The translations under genes and the position numbers were made by a program. The notes below the pieces were generated by a model that worked only from the letters and a program-made list of their open reading frames with translations, was not told the origin of the DNA and searched no databases. A stretch of 64,000 nucleotides of DNA from Ailurus styani (Eukaryota; Chordata; Mammalia; Carnivora; Ailuridae): contig LNAC01000757.1 of NCBI GenBank assembly GCA_002007465.1, positions 272,793 to 336,792 on the forward strand, read 5' to 3'. Shown here one piece after another: positions 1 through 10,544 of the stretch (its first letter is position 1; each line of letters opens with the position of its first letter).

Positions 1-181
1 CCTTATAAGATAAATAATATACAAAGAAAACTTGTTTTTATCCAAGCAACCTATTAAGAGCATTTTCATGAGAGACTCATAAGATCATACTTGCCATGAA
101 GGCTTAGTGGGTATTCATGAGAGCTGTACAGGGATTCTAGGCAATGGAAAGCCATTACATATTTTATCTCAAGACTCTGAA

Positions 182-187
<6 letters not shown>

Positions 188-217
<30 letters not shown>
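188..217. repeat. (GT)n dinucleotide microsatellite
   Basis: A run of about 15 GT units with a single GC interruption near its left end. It is likely polymorphic in length. The flanks (1-187 and 218-540) show no gene and no repeat that I can name with confidence. Confidence 0.95.
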
Positions 218-220
<3 letters not shown>

Positions 221-548
221 ATTTGGATAGAAAGCTAAGTGGCAATATGAATGATACATTTGGACAGGGATTGGAAGAGTCTGGAAGCAGAGACATCGAT
301 GAAGAATCTCAAATAGTGTAGACAAAGGAGTATGAACTACAGTACTGCCAAAGGAAAGAGAGAATACAAAATTAAATTGAGTTCTTTTACAGGTAGAATT
401 GGCCAAGTATTTATTCATTTATTGACCAATTAATCATTGAATTAATATTTTTTAAACACAGTCTATTTTTAAAAGCATTGTTCTTTGAAGAATAGAAAGA
501 TGATTGTTTTGGGGGGCTTACATTCCAATAGGAAAGTCAGACATCATA

Positions 549-1052
549 CTGTATTAATTAAGGTTCTCTATAGAAACAGAACCAATAGAAATACATATAT
601 GTGTGTGTGTGTTTGTGTGTATGTACATGTATACGTGAGTGTATTTACAAATTTATGTGCATACATGTACATGTGTATATATTTGTGTTTTTGGTCTATT
701 TCTTTTGAGGCATACACATATCTATTTATCAATAGAGGGTGATTTATGGAATTAGCTCACATAAATATGGGGTCTGGCAGGTCTAAAATCTGCAGGGCAA
801 GTCAGCAGGCTGGAGACCTGGAAGCACCTGATGTACTCTTGAGTTGGATGATCTCAGTCTTTTCTTTTAAGACCTCAACTGATGGACAAAGCCCACTGAG
901 GTTAAGGCAGGTAATCTGCTTTACTCAAAGTCTACTGACTCAGATGTTAATCTCAACTAAAAAATACCTTCACAGTAACATCTAGACTTGTGTGTGACCT
1001 AAAATTGGGTACCATGGCTTACCCAAGTTGACATGTAAAAGTAACCACCACA
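549..1052 (-). mobile_element. LTR-like interspersed repeat, minus orientation
   Basis: The left end resembles the mammalian repeat that begins 'ggttctctagagaaacagaacc', and the right end resembles its other terminus ('caagttgacatgtaaaagt'). The segment starts with TG and ends with CA, as solo LTRs do. A TG-rich microsatellite (about 593-690) has expanded inside it. A piece of what looks like the same family in the opposite orientation lies at 59585-59767. I am confident that this is a dispersed repeat but not of the family name. Confidence 0.55.
593..690. repeat. Degenerate TG/TATG-rich simple sequence
   Basis: Imperfect alternation of TG, TATG and ACATG units inside the LTR-like repeat. 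It probably grew from an AT-rich part of that element. Confidence 0.75.
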
Positions 1053-2310
1053 CATATAAATAGTTAAGAGAAACGTGTGTGTGTGTGTGTATAAGAAATT
1101 GTACTTGAGTTGAGCTTTGAGGAGAGTGTTGAGAGAAAATATTTGAAATGGAAGGAAAAGCATGAAAAAAAGGAGAGAAATGAGGAAAAGCAGGGTGACT
1201 GTGGAAAATTATAGTTTCCTTAGATTGGCATAAATGACAAGAAAGAGAGTGATGGGAATTAAAAGTGAAAGAGGAATCATCATATTCTATGAAGACTGGT
1301 GTAAGTGGTTTGACTTCATTCTGCAGGAAGAGGGAGTCCAATAGAGTTTTTTGCTCAAAGGATTGATTTTCTTTACACTACAATTGAGTTTCACCTGACA
1401 GCAAACCCAAATCAGATACAGCATGGAGTTATTTAGTTTCTGTGGGGCAATTTTTCTTCCTTCTTGTATAATAATGCAGAATTATTCACTCCAAAGATGG
1501 CTGTGAACAGGACTAAAACCATAATTTAGAGTTTCAAGATCATTATTGTCAGTAAATTGCTTGCAATTATTTTATAAAAAGGTATTACCTGTTATAAGAA
1601 GAGGTCATAAAAAGAACCTATAGGTAAGATGTAATTCTTCAAAAATGACTAGATTTGGAAATAAATTCTATTTTCCTGCCTGAGTGCTTTCTTTAAACCC
1701 TCGGCGAACTTGTTGATAAAAATTTAGCACTGGTTAAATGCATGGCTGAAAAGAACAGAGAGATCATTCTCCATTAGCTACTCTTTTATATCAATGATTC
1801 TTTATTTTTAAAAATTTTACAAGTCTTCATTAACCAATTTGAGTTAACTCTAACTTCACTTTGGTTAGCTGTAACCTGCTCAACTAAAGTGTTTCTTGTA
1901 TTGCTTACACAGTAGGTAGGGTTTTCCTCTTTTTGTGTTTATAATTTATTTTGTATGTTTTCAGACACTGAGTTCTGCTACCTTCTCTATTATGCTGAAT
2001 CATGGATTGAAACACAGAAGTTTGGTTATGTTTCTCTAGAGTAAAATATTCACAGGCTTCAGAAAAGATTTGTGTCTGTGTTATTGGGGAGTTAATGGTA
2101 AAGGCCTTGTACTTCCATCCCCTCATGGTTCTTTCTTTATAGGACTATTTTAGAAAGATATTCTGTCTAGCTAACTTATTGTTCTTTAAGAGGTGTTTCT
2201 TTTTTGTTTTGTTTTTAAAGAGTAATGAGTAGCTTATACTAAACTGGTTTCTAAGAATAGAATAGGTATTGGATAGCCACCCAATAGGTATTGGATATCC
2301 ATAGTAGTCT
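1053..2310. other. Unique AT-rich sequence, no gene seen
   Basis: A short GT run sits at about 1075-1091. The open frame on the minus strand at 982-1341 overlaps the LTR-like repeat and has no protein-like composition. I see no splice-bounded exon, RNA gene or recognisable repeat. Confidence 0.6.
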
Positions 2311-2317
2311 ACCTGAG

Positions 2318-2493
2318 AGCATGGTGTTACAAGTGCGAACTTTGGAGTCAGGCTGCCTGGGCTAGAACCTGGTTCAGTTAGCAGTTGTGTGCCCTTGGAT
2401 AAGCTGCTTAACCATTCTGTCTTACTCACTGCATCTGCAGAATGAGGACAGTAATAACCTATGGAATGAGGTTGTGAGGATTGGATGCCTTAG
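2318..2493 (+). mobile_element. MIR SINE, left part
   Basis: Matches the MIR body: a 'gagtcaggctgcctgggc' stretch, then 'cccttggataagctgcttaacc', then an AATGAGG...TAATAACCT...GTTGTGAGGATT segment. The element is cut by a younger Can-SINE and resumes at 2709. MIR copies predate placental radiation. Confidence 0.75.
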
Positions 2494-2509
2494 TGGCATG
2501 CAAAGTATT

Positions 2510-2692
2510 TTTTTAGAAGATTTTATTTATTTGGGGGGGTAAAAGGAGAGGGAGAGAGAAAATATCAAGTAGACTCCCCACTGAGTGTGGAGCCTGATAC
2601 GACCCTGGGCTCTATCTCACGGCCCCAAGACCATGACCTGAGCCAAAATCAAGAGTCTGATGCTTAAACAACTGAGCCACCCAGGTCCCCCA
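2510..2692 (-). mobile_element. Can-SINE (tRNA-Lys type), inserted in a MIR
   Basis: Read on the minus strand it has the tRNA-like head ending at 2692, the conserved 'tgacctgagccaaaatcaag' complement, and an A-rich tail at 2510. It is flanked by 16-bp target-site duplications at 2494-2509 and 2693-2708 that differ at one base, so the insertion point is exact. The CT-rich part is short and G-rich on the plus strand. Confidence 0.93.
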
Positions 2693-2708
2693 TGACATGC
2701 AAAGTATT

Positions 2709-2757
2709 GTAACAGTGCCTGACACACAGTACATACTCCATAAGGGTCTGCTGTTAT
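2709..2757 (+). mobile_element. MIR SINE, right part after the Can-SINE
   Basis: Continues the MIR with an 'acagtgcctgacacacagta' match to its conserved end. With 2318-2493 it forms one element split by the Can-SINE. Confidence 0.7.
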
Positions 2758-3126
2758 CAATTTAGGTGACAACTGGTGAGAACACATCAGAGTTGTTCTG
2801 AAGAATCTAGTTCCATTAGCAGATATTGAATGGCTGTCTTTGGCATATATGGAATTTTCCTGCTCTGGGAAAACCACTACATCTAGGCAAAGTTGTTGGT
2901 GGATAAAGCTGTAATTTCCTCTTTCCTAGGCCCTCCCTTGCTTTTAGATATCTAGTTATTATCCAAGCCAGTAGGGATTCATTAAAGAAACAATGTATAG
3001 TCAGTTTTAAAATGATGGAGAGGATAGGATTTTATAGCTGTTCAGGTACAACCTGTTCACTGACTTATAGAAAGGTAGGGAGAGGTGTGAATAGCTAGAA
3101 TTTTTGACAGGCTATAACGGAGATTA

Positions 3127-3171
3127 TGTTTTTTGTTTTTTGTTTTTGTTTTATGTTTTTTGTTTTTTGTT
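3127..3171. repeat. (TTTTTG)n-like low-complexity run
   Basis: Repeated GTTTTTT/GTTTTT blocks with one ATG interruption. Confidence 0.85.
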
Positions 3172-3180
3172 TATGTATAT

Positions 3181-3210
3181 TCTTAGGGATATACATAAAT
3201 ATCCCTAAGA
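3181..3210. repeat. Perfect inverted repeat, 11-bp arms, 8-bp loop
   Basis: Arms tcttagggata (3181-3191) and tatccctaaga (3200-3210) are exact reverse complements. There is no U run beside it, and bacterial-type terminators are not expected here. It may be a remnant of terminal repeats or chance. Confidence 0.8.
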
Positions 3211-3681
3211 GCATATTAATCCTTAAAAGCTGATTGAATGATATTTGATTATTGATAAGTAAAATCACTCTTGCAAACAGCTTCTGACTTTTATGACCAG
3301 ATGGATAACTGATCAGGGATATTGCACAGCATGGACTGTAAAAATTCTGTAAGTCTATTAATATAATCAGAACACTTGTGTGACAATTTGCTTTCTGTCA
3401 TACTGATATTCTAGGAAATCATATATGCCATGATAGCCAGAATAGGCAGCAGTTATATTTCGTGGGAAAAATTCAAGTTTTAAGAGTTATTAATAAAAAT
3501 TTAATTCTGAGTCAGCGTAACTACTTCTTCTATGTCTCATAGAGCTAGAAAAGCAAAGAGAAGGAAACAAATTTGTAACTCTTATCCCTTAGAGCCAGAA
3601 TAGATACAGAAAAACAAAGAATATTCTATTTAATTGGTTTCTTTTTATATACCCTCTTGGTGTTTCGCAAATCCCATTTTA

Positions 3682-3706
3682 TTTTTATTGACATCTTAGC
3701 GCCTCT
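3682..3706 (+). repeat. Dispersed 25-bp repeat, copy 1
   Basis: The sequence tttttattgacatcttagc followed by gcctct is identical to two adjacent copies about 0.7 kb to the right (4374-4398 and 4411-4435). Flanking bases are not shared. Confidence 0.9.
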
Positions 3707-4373
3707 GTTCATGTGCCCCACAGCTAGTGATTTTTTTAAAAACATTCTCAATAACTCTGACTCTATTTCTTTCCCTCTTGTCCTTAAATAACTTTTGGAT
3801 TCCGTTCTCTTTCTACTTTTATCCCCCACAGATGATTCTTTAATTTTCTCTTCTGTTCAAATCTCCTTTGCCTGGATGACTCCAAATTTGCTACCTGTAA
3901 TCTTGGTGATTCCTTGAATGACATTTTCACAAACTTTCCAGTGTATAATACTCTGTATGGTTAAAAAAATATTAAAATGTGAGGCCAGTTTTGACAGGAA
4001 GGATAAACATAAAGATTCTTCCCTGAGCAGTTATGCAGTGTCTAAATTTGACCAATGAGTCATGATGAGAATTCCAGAAGTTAACAGTAGTTAATAAAAC
4101 CTCATGAGAAAGCACCTTGTTATTTCACAGGTTTGATAATATCGTGGGTCAAATCATCTCCCTCAAGAGCAGAGCAAAATCTTATGACTGTGTCTCTTTC
4201 ATGCAGTCCATGTACTTCTGAATCATCATTTTTCAGCAGATATTTGAGCGCCTGCTTTTGGTATAGCACACCAGTATTATGAGTCAGTTCTTTTGTTTTT
4301 GGATTTACAAAACCTGTTTTCACGACTCAGAGAATACCTTTTGGTTTTTTTGCCTATTCTGTTTTTTTCTGGT

Positions 4374-4435
4374 TTTTATTGACATCTTAGCGCCTCTGTA
4401 TTAATTCTGGTTTTTATTGACATCTTAGCGCCTCT
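4374..4435 (+). repeat. Tandem pair of the 25-bp repeat, copies 2 and 3
   Basis: Two copies with a period of 37 bp. The units between them also share 'attaattctgg'-type flanks, so the pair arose by tandem duplication of a larger unit. The 25-bp core matches copy 1 at 3682. Confidence 0.9.
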
Positions 4436-4629
4436 ATATTAATTTAAAATGGTAAGATCATCAATAACAAAGCAAAATATGAGAGCCCACTGCTATTCCA
4501 GGAACATTTATAAAGCACCTACTATATGTCCGGTTCATCAGCAGGTATGTTGGGAGGCAGGATCCTAGTATAAATCAGTTCCACACTCTAGTCTGGGTCC
4601 TAGAGAAGGGGCGGTGGGGAGAGGAGAGA

Positions 4630-4890
4630 AACTTATGTTGACTGAGCATTGAGCAAGACCCCTCACAAATGTTTTCTTATTTAATCTTAATGACAATATT
4701 GCAATATACCCATTCCCTTTATTAGTAGGGAGTATTAGTATTCCCTTTATTTTATGGACAGAAAAGAGAGTGTCAGAGCAGTGACACAGCACCCCACAGT
4801 CACAGGGCCAGTATAAATAGCAGCAGGGATATCAACTCAGCTCTGTTCTCCTTAGAGTCTGAGCTCTGTCTCTGCACTATGCTGGTCATT
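4630..4890 (-). mobile_element. Probable MIR-family fragment
   Basis: The plus strand shows the decayed order typical of MIR read backwards: an 'actgagcattgagcaagac' segment, then 'ttatggacagaaaagagagtg', 'cacagtcacagggccagta' and a weak 'ctcagctctgttctcc' end. Divergence is high, so the borders are approximate. Confidence 0.5.
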
Positions 4891-5487
4891 AATAGGCAGA
4901 AAGGAAAAAGTACCATGCAAGTAAATGATGACCAGAGCTCGCAGTAGCGTGCCTCCACGGAGGAGGAACTGAAACCCATCGTCTATCGAATGAAACTGAT
5001 AAACTGTCAAACTGGAGATCAAACTTTCTTTTACCATCCTTGAAACGTTAAAAGAGACCCAAAAGCTTGGGATAATGTCTGTACTTGATTAAAGCCGAAC
5101 TTTCCAGACTGGGCGTGATTTCTATTTTCTCCATAGCCTGACTCTTTCTAATTGCTCCACTTAATAGCAACAACTCTTAAGGTGCACGGACAAGTGGTTT
5201 TATGGAAATTCCTATTGCAGTGCAATTACTTCAGTATTTACAGTTTTATGGGAAAGATTCTTTCCTGTGGTCCTTTTCATGGGGATGACTTATGGGAGAA
5301 TACCAATTGTGACATCAAATCTAAGTTTTAAAATGAAAATGTGTCTGATAGCTCAATATAGAGTTAGTCATAAAATAATCATGGTAATCTAAAACAGGCT
5401 TGGAGATACCCATCTAATATATAAATGTTTTTCTACTCCAAATTTACCTGTTTTTCACTTCCTATTTCTATTACTAATCTGAGAAGA

Positions 5488-5490
<3 letters not shown>

Positions 5491-5529
<39 letters not shown>
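5491..5529. repeat. (TG)n dinucleotide microsatellite
   Basis: About 19 uninterrupted TG units. Unique sequence lies on both sides (5040-5490 and 5530-5810), with no gene seen. Confidence 0.97.
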
Positions 5530-5530
<1 letters not shown>

Positions 5531-5814
5531 TAATTCTTCACTATCTAAGAAAAAGTTATTTTCCATGAGAGTATGTTAAGTTTGATACAGTTAGAATATG
5601 TGCCAGATGCATGGGGGGAAAAACAAACAAAACAAACACCAGGACAAGTTTCCAGTAGGTTGGAGCTGGTATAAGCTATGCTTGGTTTCCTACATTAAAT
5701 TTTGACTCCTTGTATACTTGAGTAACTGAAAATTCCTAGGCTGCACAATCTGACAGTCATTTGCATTGGGCACATTGAAGATTTTTGTGCTGACACAGTC
5801 ATTGGGAAACTACC

Positions 5815-6000
5815 AACTGCCTGTTTTTGTAGGTAGAATTTTATGGGAACACAGCTACCCCCATTGTTGACATAGTGTCTGTGTCTGCTCTCATGCTACA
5901 ATGGCATTTGATTAGTAGCGACCATATATTTGGGAAAGTAAAAAAATTCTGCTACCTGAACCTTCAAGAAGACATTTGCTGACTCCTGTTGGGAGCGGCA
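5815..6000 (+). mobile_element. hAT-type DNA transposon fragment
   Basis: Resembles the non-autonomous mammalian hAT family containing 'ttttattggaacacagcca', then 'gctgctttcgcgctacaa' and a terminal 'tttgctgactcctg'. Here the matching stretches are at about 5838, 5885 and 5978. A second member of the family is at 36838-37170. Confidence 0.65.
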
Positions 6001-6507
6001 TCCAGCCTTTGTTTATATTTGTATGGACACAATACTAAAATAAGTCTTATTGCACTAGAGCTTTCCAAAACCAATGTTGCATTAATGATACCTTGCTTTC
6101 ATCATGTTTTAAAATAAGTCGAAGACCTTCGGATATAGAAGACTAGGAATGGCATATTCATAATTCCTGGATTTTGTTTTGTCCCCAGTTTGCATCCATA
6201 GACTTTCAAAAACATGCTTCTGTCTTATAGAAACTCAACTTTGTATTGAAATCTGAAATCTTCAAAGAGGATGCAATACACAAAAAACGTGATATCTGAC
6301 AACAAAGGATGGGATCAAAATTTAGGCTGTGGTTTTTAAATTAATACTCTGTGAAGTCTTCATGTCGCTTCCCTTATCTCGATGTACAGCCTCAAGATGT
6401 GCATCATTCACTGTAATTCATCCTGCTGTATTTCAATTTTTCCAATTTCCTGAATTTAACACTCTCATCACCATTATTTGCAAACTGTGACACATAAAAA
6501 CCCTGTT
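6001..6507. other. Unique sequence, no gene seen
   Basis: AT-rich with no repeat or exon-like signal that I recognise. Confidence 0.55.
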
Positions 6508-6524
6508 GAAAATGGTTGAGAATT

Positions 6525-6729
6525 GGGCGCCTGGGTGGCTCAGTGGGTTAAAGCCTCCACTTTCGGCTCAGGTCATGATCTCAGGGTCCTGGGATCGAGG
6601 CCCGCATCAGGCTCCCTGCTCAGCAGGGAGCCTGCTTCCCCCTCTCTCTCTCTGCCTGCCTCTCTGCCTCCTTGTGATCTCTCTCCCTCTGTGAAATAAA
6701 TAAATAAAATCTTTAAAAAAAAAAAAAAA
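6525..6729 (+). mobile_element. Can-SINE, near full length, young-looking
   Basis: Complete order: tRNA-like head (gggcgcctgggtggctcag), 'aggtcatgatctcaggg' box, CT-rich region, (AATAAA)n and poly-A tail. Exact 17-bp target-site duplications (gaaaatggttgagaatt) lie at 6508-6524 and 6730-6746. The intact duplication and the clean tail suggest recent insertion. Confidence 0.97.
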
Positions 6730-6746
6730 GAAAATGGTTGAGAATT

Positions 6747-8181
6747 TCAATAAGCTCAAGTTTTGAGCTTTTGGCATTTGAGTAACAGATAATTCCCATG
6801 GTGATGTAAAAGATGATGAACACCACTGATGCTTTTAGATTTCTCAGTAGTAGAAGCCTGCAGAAAACCAGTATATTTGCTGTATGTCAACGGAGGAAAG
6901 TTTGGGGTGATTTTCTGAGAAAAATCATTCCTAAATTATCCCTGTCTTTAAGTTGTATTGAAGCCACTTCAAAAAACAATTGCTAAAAAAACAAAAAACA
7001 AAAAACAAATAACACCCTACAACATTTTACAAAAACTGGAGAAATTTCTTCTCTAGTCATATCAGTATTACTGTAACAAGAACAGCGTAGAGAGGCTCTA
7101 AGATCTGTTCCAAGATGAAAACTCATACCCGCAGAAAGTAAACCACAATCTGGAGAATTTAATGAGACCAACCACCCAGTTTTAATTACAGCATTACAAT
7201 TATGCAGATATAATCATTACATTACCTTGATGTATATTTTCACAAGGACTCCATAAAATAAATTCAAAGGCAAGCAGATTGCTATCACTAATAGTATCAT
7301 TTCTCCTTAGAAATAATCCAATTGCTCCATATTGTTTTGTAAAAAACAGATTAATGGTACCATCCCAAGCCACAATACAACATTTGAATATTTTCTATCT
7401 CTTGTTTAAAATGTTTTTCCTTATGGTTCTTTGCCAAAGGGTTAGAGAAAAGTGGACCCATCAAGACACTAGATTAGCTTGGTGGGTTTCAGTTCTCATT
7501 AGCGTTCTCTAGATGGCAGTCAAGTCACAGGGTTAAAAAACTGCTCTTGCTGAAAGCCACATTAAGAATGCTCCAAAGCTTCCACAGTAAGGATTTTTGT
7601 TTATCCAAGGGCTCCAATAATGGTGTTGGGAGCATTAACTCAGGAAGCAGACAGACCTGAGATACAATAGGTTGAATATAGAGAATCATGCCATCTTAAG
7701 ATTGTACATTGAGACAAGAAGGAAAGGGGCATGACGAATCCAAAGAGAATCAAGAGAAATAAAACCCATGGATTAAAATTTGATCACATTCTATGTTGCC
7801 AGGTATAACATTTTTTTTTTTTTTTTGGTACATTGCATCCTCTTTGAAGATTTAAGTTTTAAGAACTGGGGTCAGTTAAGAAACTGAGACCTTCCTTTCC
7901 TGTGAAAAAGAATTCATATTTGCAAGTCTACAGATGCAAGTTTGGAGCAAGAGAAAATTCAGAAAGTGTGACTATTCTGTTCTTAGTCTTCTGTAGCCAA
8001 AGGACTTTGACTTATTTAAAGTATGATTAAAGCAAAGCATCATTAATGCAACACTGGTTTTGGAAAGCTCCAATACAGCACAACTTATTTTACTATTGAG
8101 TCCAGGTAAACTTAGATGAAGTTTGTACTGGTGCTCCTCAATAGCAAAGTAAATCAGTGTTTGGACGAGAATCTTTAACTT
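6747..8181. other. Unique sequence, no gene seen
   Basis: Contains an A-rich/C-spaced run at about 6978-7010 and a poly-T run at about 7811-7826. Open frames here are short and unremarkable. Confidence 0.55.
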
Positions 8182-8372
8182 GAGCACCTGGGTGGCTCCG
8201 TTGGTTAAGTGACTGCCTTTGGCTGAGGTCATAATTCTGGAGTCCCAGAATGGAGTCCTGCATCAGGCTCCCCACTCAGCAGGGAGTCTGCTTCTCCCTC
8301 TGATCCTCTCCCTTCTCATGTTCTCTCTCTCTCTCTCATTCTTTCACTCTCAAATAAATAAATAATTCGAAA
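8182..8372 (+). mobile_element. Can-SINE, older subfamily
   Basis: Head 'gagcacctgggtggctccg', a diverged middle, a CT-rich region and a short (AATAAA) tail. No clear target-site duplication remains. It is tail-to-tail with the next SINE, with only about 30 bp between them. Confidence 0.93.
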
Positions 8373-8402
8373 AATGACTCTTTAAATCTCATATTTTATT
8401 TT

Positions 8403-8626
8403 AAAGATTTGTTTGTTTATTTATTTGTTTATTTATTTATTTATTTTAGAGAGAGGGAGAGAGTGTGAGTGAGGGGAGGGGCAGAGGGAAAGGAAGAGAA
8501 AATCTCAAGCAGACTCCCCTCCAAGCATGGAGTCTGATGCAGGGCTGGATCTCATGACCCTGAGTCCGTGACCTGAGCCAAAACCAAGAGTCAGTCGCTT
8601 AACTGACTGAACCACCCAGGTGCCCC
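8403..8626 (-). mobile_element. Can-SINE, older subfamily, inverted next to the previous one
   Basis: Minus-strand copy with a long (TTTA)n tail complement at its left end and the tRNA-like head complement ('ccacccaggtgcccc') at its right end. With 8182-8372 it forms an inverted SINE pair able to fold as a hairpin if transcribed. Confidence 0.93.
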
Positions 8627-8984
8627 TAACTTGCCCATTTTAAATGACTGGTTGTGAATCCTGAGGAAATTGATCATGTAGCATATGCTCAACATGCAAC
8701 AAAATTTTTTGACTGGTTACTACGTACTGAGCACTGTGCTTAATGTCAAGGATTTAGTTAGGCATTGGTCCTATTCCAATGGCCTCATGAATGTAGACTA
8801 GAGTGAGACAGATAAAGCCAGAGTCAATTGGGAGCACCTATTTTTCATTTCATGGTTCCAGTATAGGATGGAGAAGAACTGAGATGTCATAGATTTTCCA
8901 CCAAGATCTTTGTCCAGGGCTGGGATTTAATAAAACAATAATGAAAATATCAAAAAACCATATTGATTTATTGTATACCCAAAT

Positions 8985-9170
8985 GAGCTATATGTTTTAA
9001 CTTTATCTATACTCATTACATGAAGCCAGCAAGGTGGGTGTTAACATCTTTACTTATGGGTAATGAAAGTCAGAGGATTAAAATGATTTTCCTAGGGGCA
9101 CAACCCTGATTCCAGTCAGAATTTCCATATCTCTGAGGCTTCTGCTCTTCCCACCATAGCATGCTGCCCC
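8985..9170 (+). mobile_element. MIR fragment
   Basis: Shows the decayed 'tgggtaatgaaagtcagagg', 'ccctgattccagtcagaa' and 'ccatagcatgctgcccc' series typical of MIR. The stretch at about 8707-8760 ('actgagcactgtgcttaatg') may be a related upstream piece. Confidence 0.65.
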
Positions 9171-9567
9171 TTATTTGCAGCTGCTCTGTTGTGTGCGTTC
9201 AGATGGACTCATTTACACACAGGGATGATGCATATGGCCTTTCCCAGGTTGATTTGTATTTGAAGAGACTCTGGAAAGCTCAGCGCTTAATTTAAAGGAC
9301 TTTGATGACACAATTATCACAGTATAGGAAGGAGGGTGTTTTGGAACCAAGAATATTTTCCTTATCTTTTAAATCAAGTGCTACAGAGACTCCTATTCTC
9401 CTGATCCTGATATGACTTAAAATGTAGCACAAAGGAAAAAGAAAAAAAAAAAAAACACCTTTTGCACTTGTAGACTTGTAAACTTTGGTGGCTGAAAGTG
9501 GGTGTGAAGTTATGGGGACAATAATTAGGGATGTGGAGTAGTATTTCTGCAATTTCTGTGCTCATAA
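9171..9567. other. Unique sequence, no gene seen
   Basis: Has an A-rich run at about 9437-9454. The minus-strand frames here read through that run and have no protein-like composition. Confidence 0.55.
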
Positions 9568-9578
9568 AGCCAAAATCA

Positions 9579-9775
9579 GGGCGCCTGGGTGGCTCAGTGG
9601 GTTAAAGCCTCTGCTTTCAGCTCAGGTCATGATCTCAGGGTCCTGGGATCGAGGCCCGCATTGGGCTCTCTGCTTGGTAGGGAGCCTGCTTCCTCCTCTC
9701 TCTCTGCCTGCCTCTCTGCCTACTTGTGATCTCTCTGTAAAATAAATAAATAAAATCTTAAAAAAAAAAAAAAAA
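9579..9775 (+). mobile_element. Can-SINE, near full length, young-looking
   Basis: Head 'gggcgcctgggtggctcag', CT-rich region, (AATAAA) tail and long poly-A. Target-site duplications of 11 bp (agccaaaatca / agacaaaatca) are at 9568-9578 and 9776-9786. It is closely similar to the copy at 6525. Confidence 0.96.
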
Positions 9776-9876
9776 AGACAAAATCATTCTACTCAGCAGC
9801 AGCCCCTTGGTTAGTCTCTTCATCGTCCCCAGGGCTCAGTACGGGTGAGGTGTTAGGAACAGACATTTTTCTGATA

Positions 9877-10177
9877 GTGTGTGTATCAATGTCTCAGGGA
9901 TGTGGTAACAAAGTATTACAAACTGGGTGACTTAATACAACAAAAATTTATTGTGTCACAGTTCTGGAGGCTAGAAGTTTGAAATCCTAGTGTTGGCAGG
10001 AGCACCCTCTCTCTGAAACCTAGAAGAGAGTCTTTTGTTGTCTCTGTCTAGTTCCTGGAAAGACGTCCTGGTGTTTGCCAGCACTCTTTGGCATTGCTTG
10101 ACTTGCAGCTGAGTACTTAAGTCTCTGCCTCCAACTTCCCAGGGCATTCTCCCTTCATGTCCCAGTATCTTCACATG
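9877..10177 (-). mobile_element. MaLR-type (MLT1/MST-like) LTR, part 1
   Basis: The plus strand carries the reverse complement of a MaLR LTR: 'aaactgggtgacttaat', then 'aaaatttattgtgtcacagt', 'tctggaggctagaagtttg' and 'ccagcactctttggcattg'. It is interrupted at 10178 by a microsatellite and SINEs and continues at 10657. No internal retroviral genes are seen. Confidence 0.7.
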
Positions 10178-10320
10178 CCTGCCTGCCGGCCTGCCTGCCT
10201 ACCGTCCTTCCTTCCTTCCTTCCTTCCTTCCTTCCTTCCTTCCTTCCTTCCTTTTTTCCTTCCTTCCTTCCTTCCTTCCTTCCTTCCTTCCTTCCCTCCC
10301 TCCCTCCCTCCCTTTCTTTC
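10178..10320. repeat. Compound (CCTG)n/(TTCC)n/(CCCT)n microsatellite
   Basis: Starts as CCTG units, changes to about 20 TTCC units with one T-rich interruption, then CCCT and TTTC. All pyrimidines are on the plus strand. It lies beside the tail side of the next SINE. Confidence 0.97.
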
Positions 10321-10338
10321 TTATTTTTATTTCTTTTT

Positions 10339-10530
10339 AATTTTTTAAAAGATTTTATTTATTTATTTGACAGAGAGAGATTACAAATAGGCAGGAGGCA
10401 GGCAGAGAGAGGAGGAAGCAGGCTCCCTGCCAAGCAGGGGGCCTGATGCGGGGCTCAAGCCCAGGACCCTGAGATCATGACCTGAACCGAAGGCAGAGGC
10501 TTTAACCAACTGAGCCACCCAGGCGCCCCT
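10339..10530 (-). mobile_element. Can-SINE in the MaLR LTR
   Basis: Minus-strand copy with its tail complement at the left and head complement ('ccacccaggcgcccc') at the right. Target-site duplication cttatttttat / cttatttttac lies at 10320 and 10531. Confidence 0.95.
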
Positions 10531-10544
10531 CTTATTTTTACTTT

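Larger units (their letters stand above)
2758..4110. other. Unique AT-rich sequence, no gene seen
   Basis: Contains a (TTTTTG)n-like run at about 3127-3171, a perfect inverted repeat just to its right and one copy of a 25-bp sequence that reappears at 4374-4435. The minus-strand open frame at 3626-3829 is lysine- and arginine-rich and unrecognised. I take it as chance. Confidence 0.6.

Noticed and set aside
188..217. Regularly spaced repeats as a CRISPR array
   Set aside because: All tandem repeats here are microsatellites or 15-23-bp local duplications without spacers, in a mammalian genome.
6525..6610. tRNA-like sequence (A and B box type) at the heads of Can-SINEs, here and in about 25 other places
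   Set aside because: These are the tRNA-Lys-derived heads of SINEs, followed by CT-rich and A-rich tails. They do not fold as full tRNA genes, so no tRNA is annotated.
10157..10348. Frame encoding a long leucine/proline/serine/phenylalanine repeat
   Set aside because: Produced by the TTCC microsatellite and has no initiation or conservation argument.
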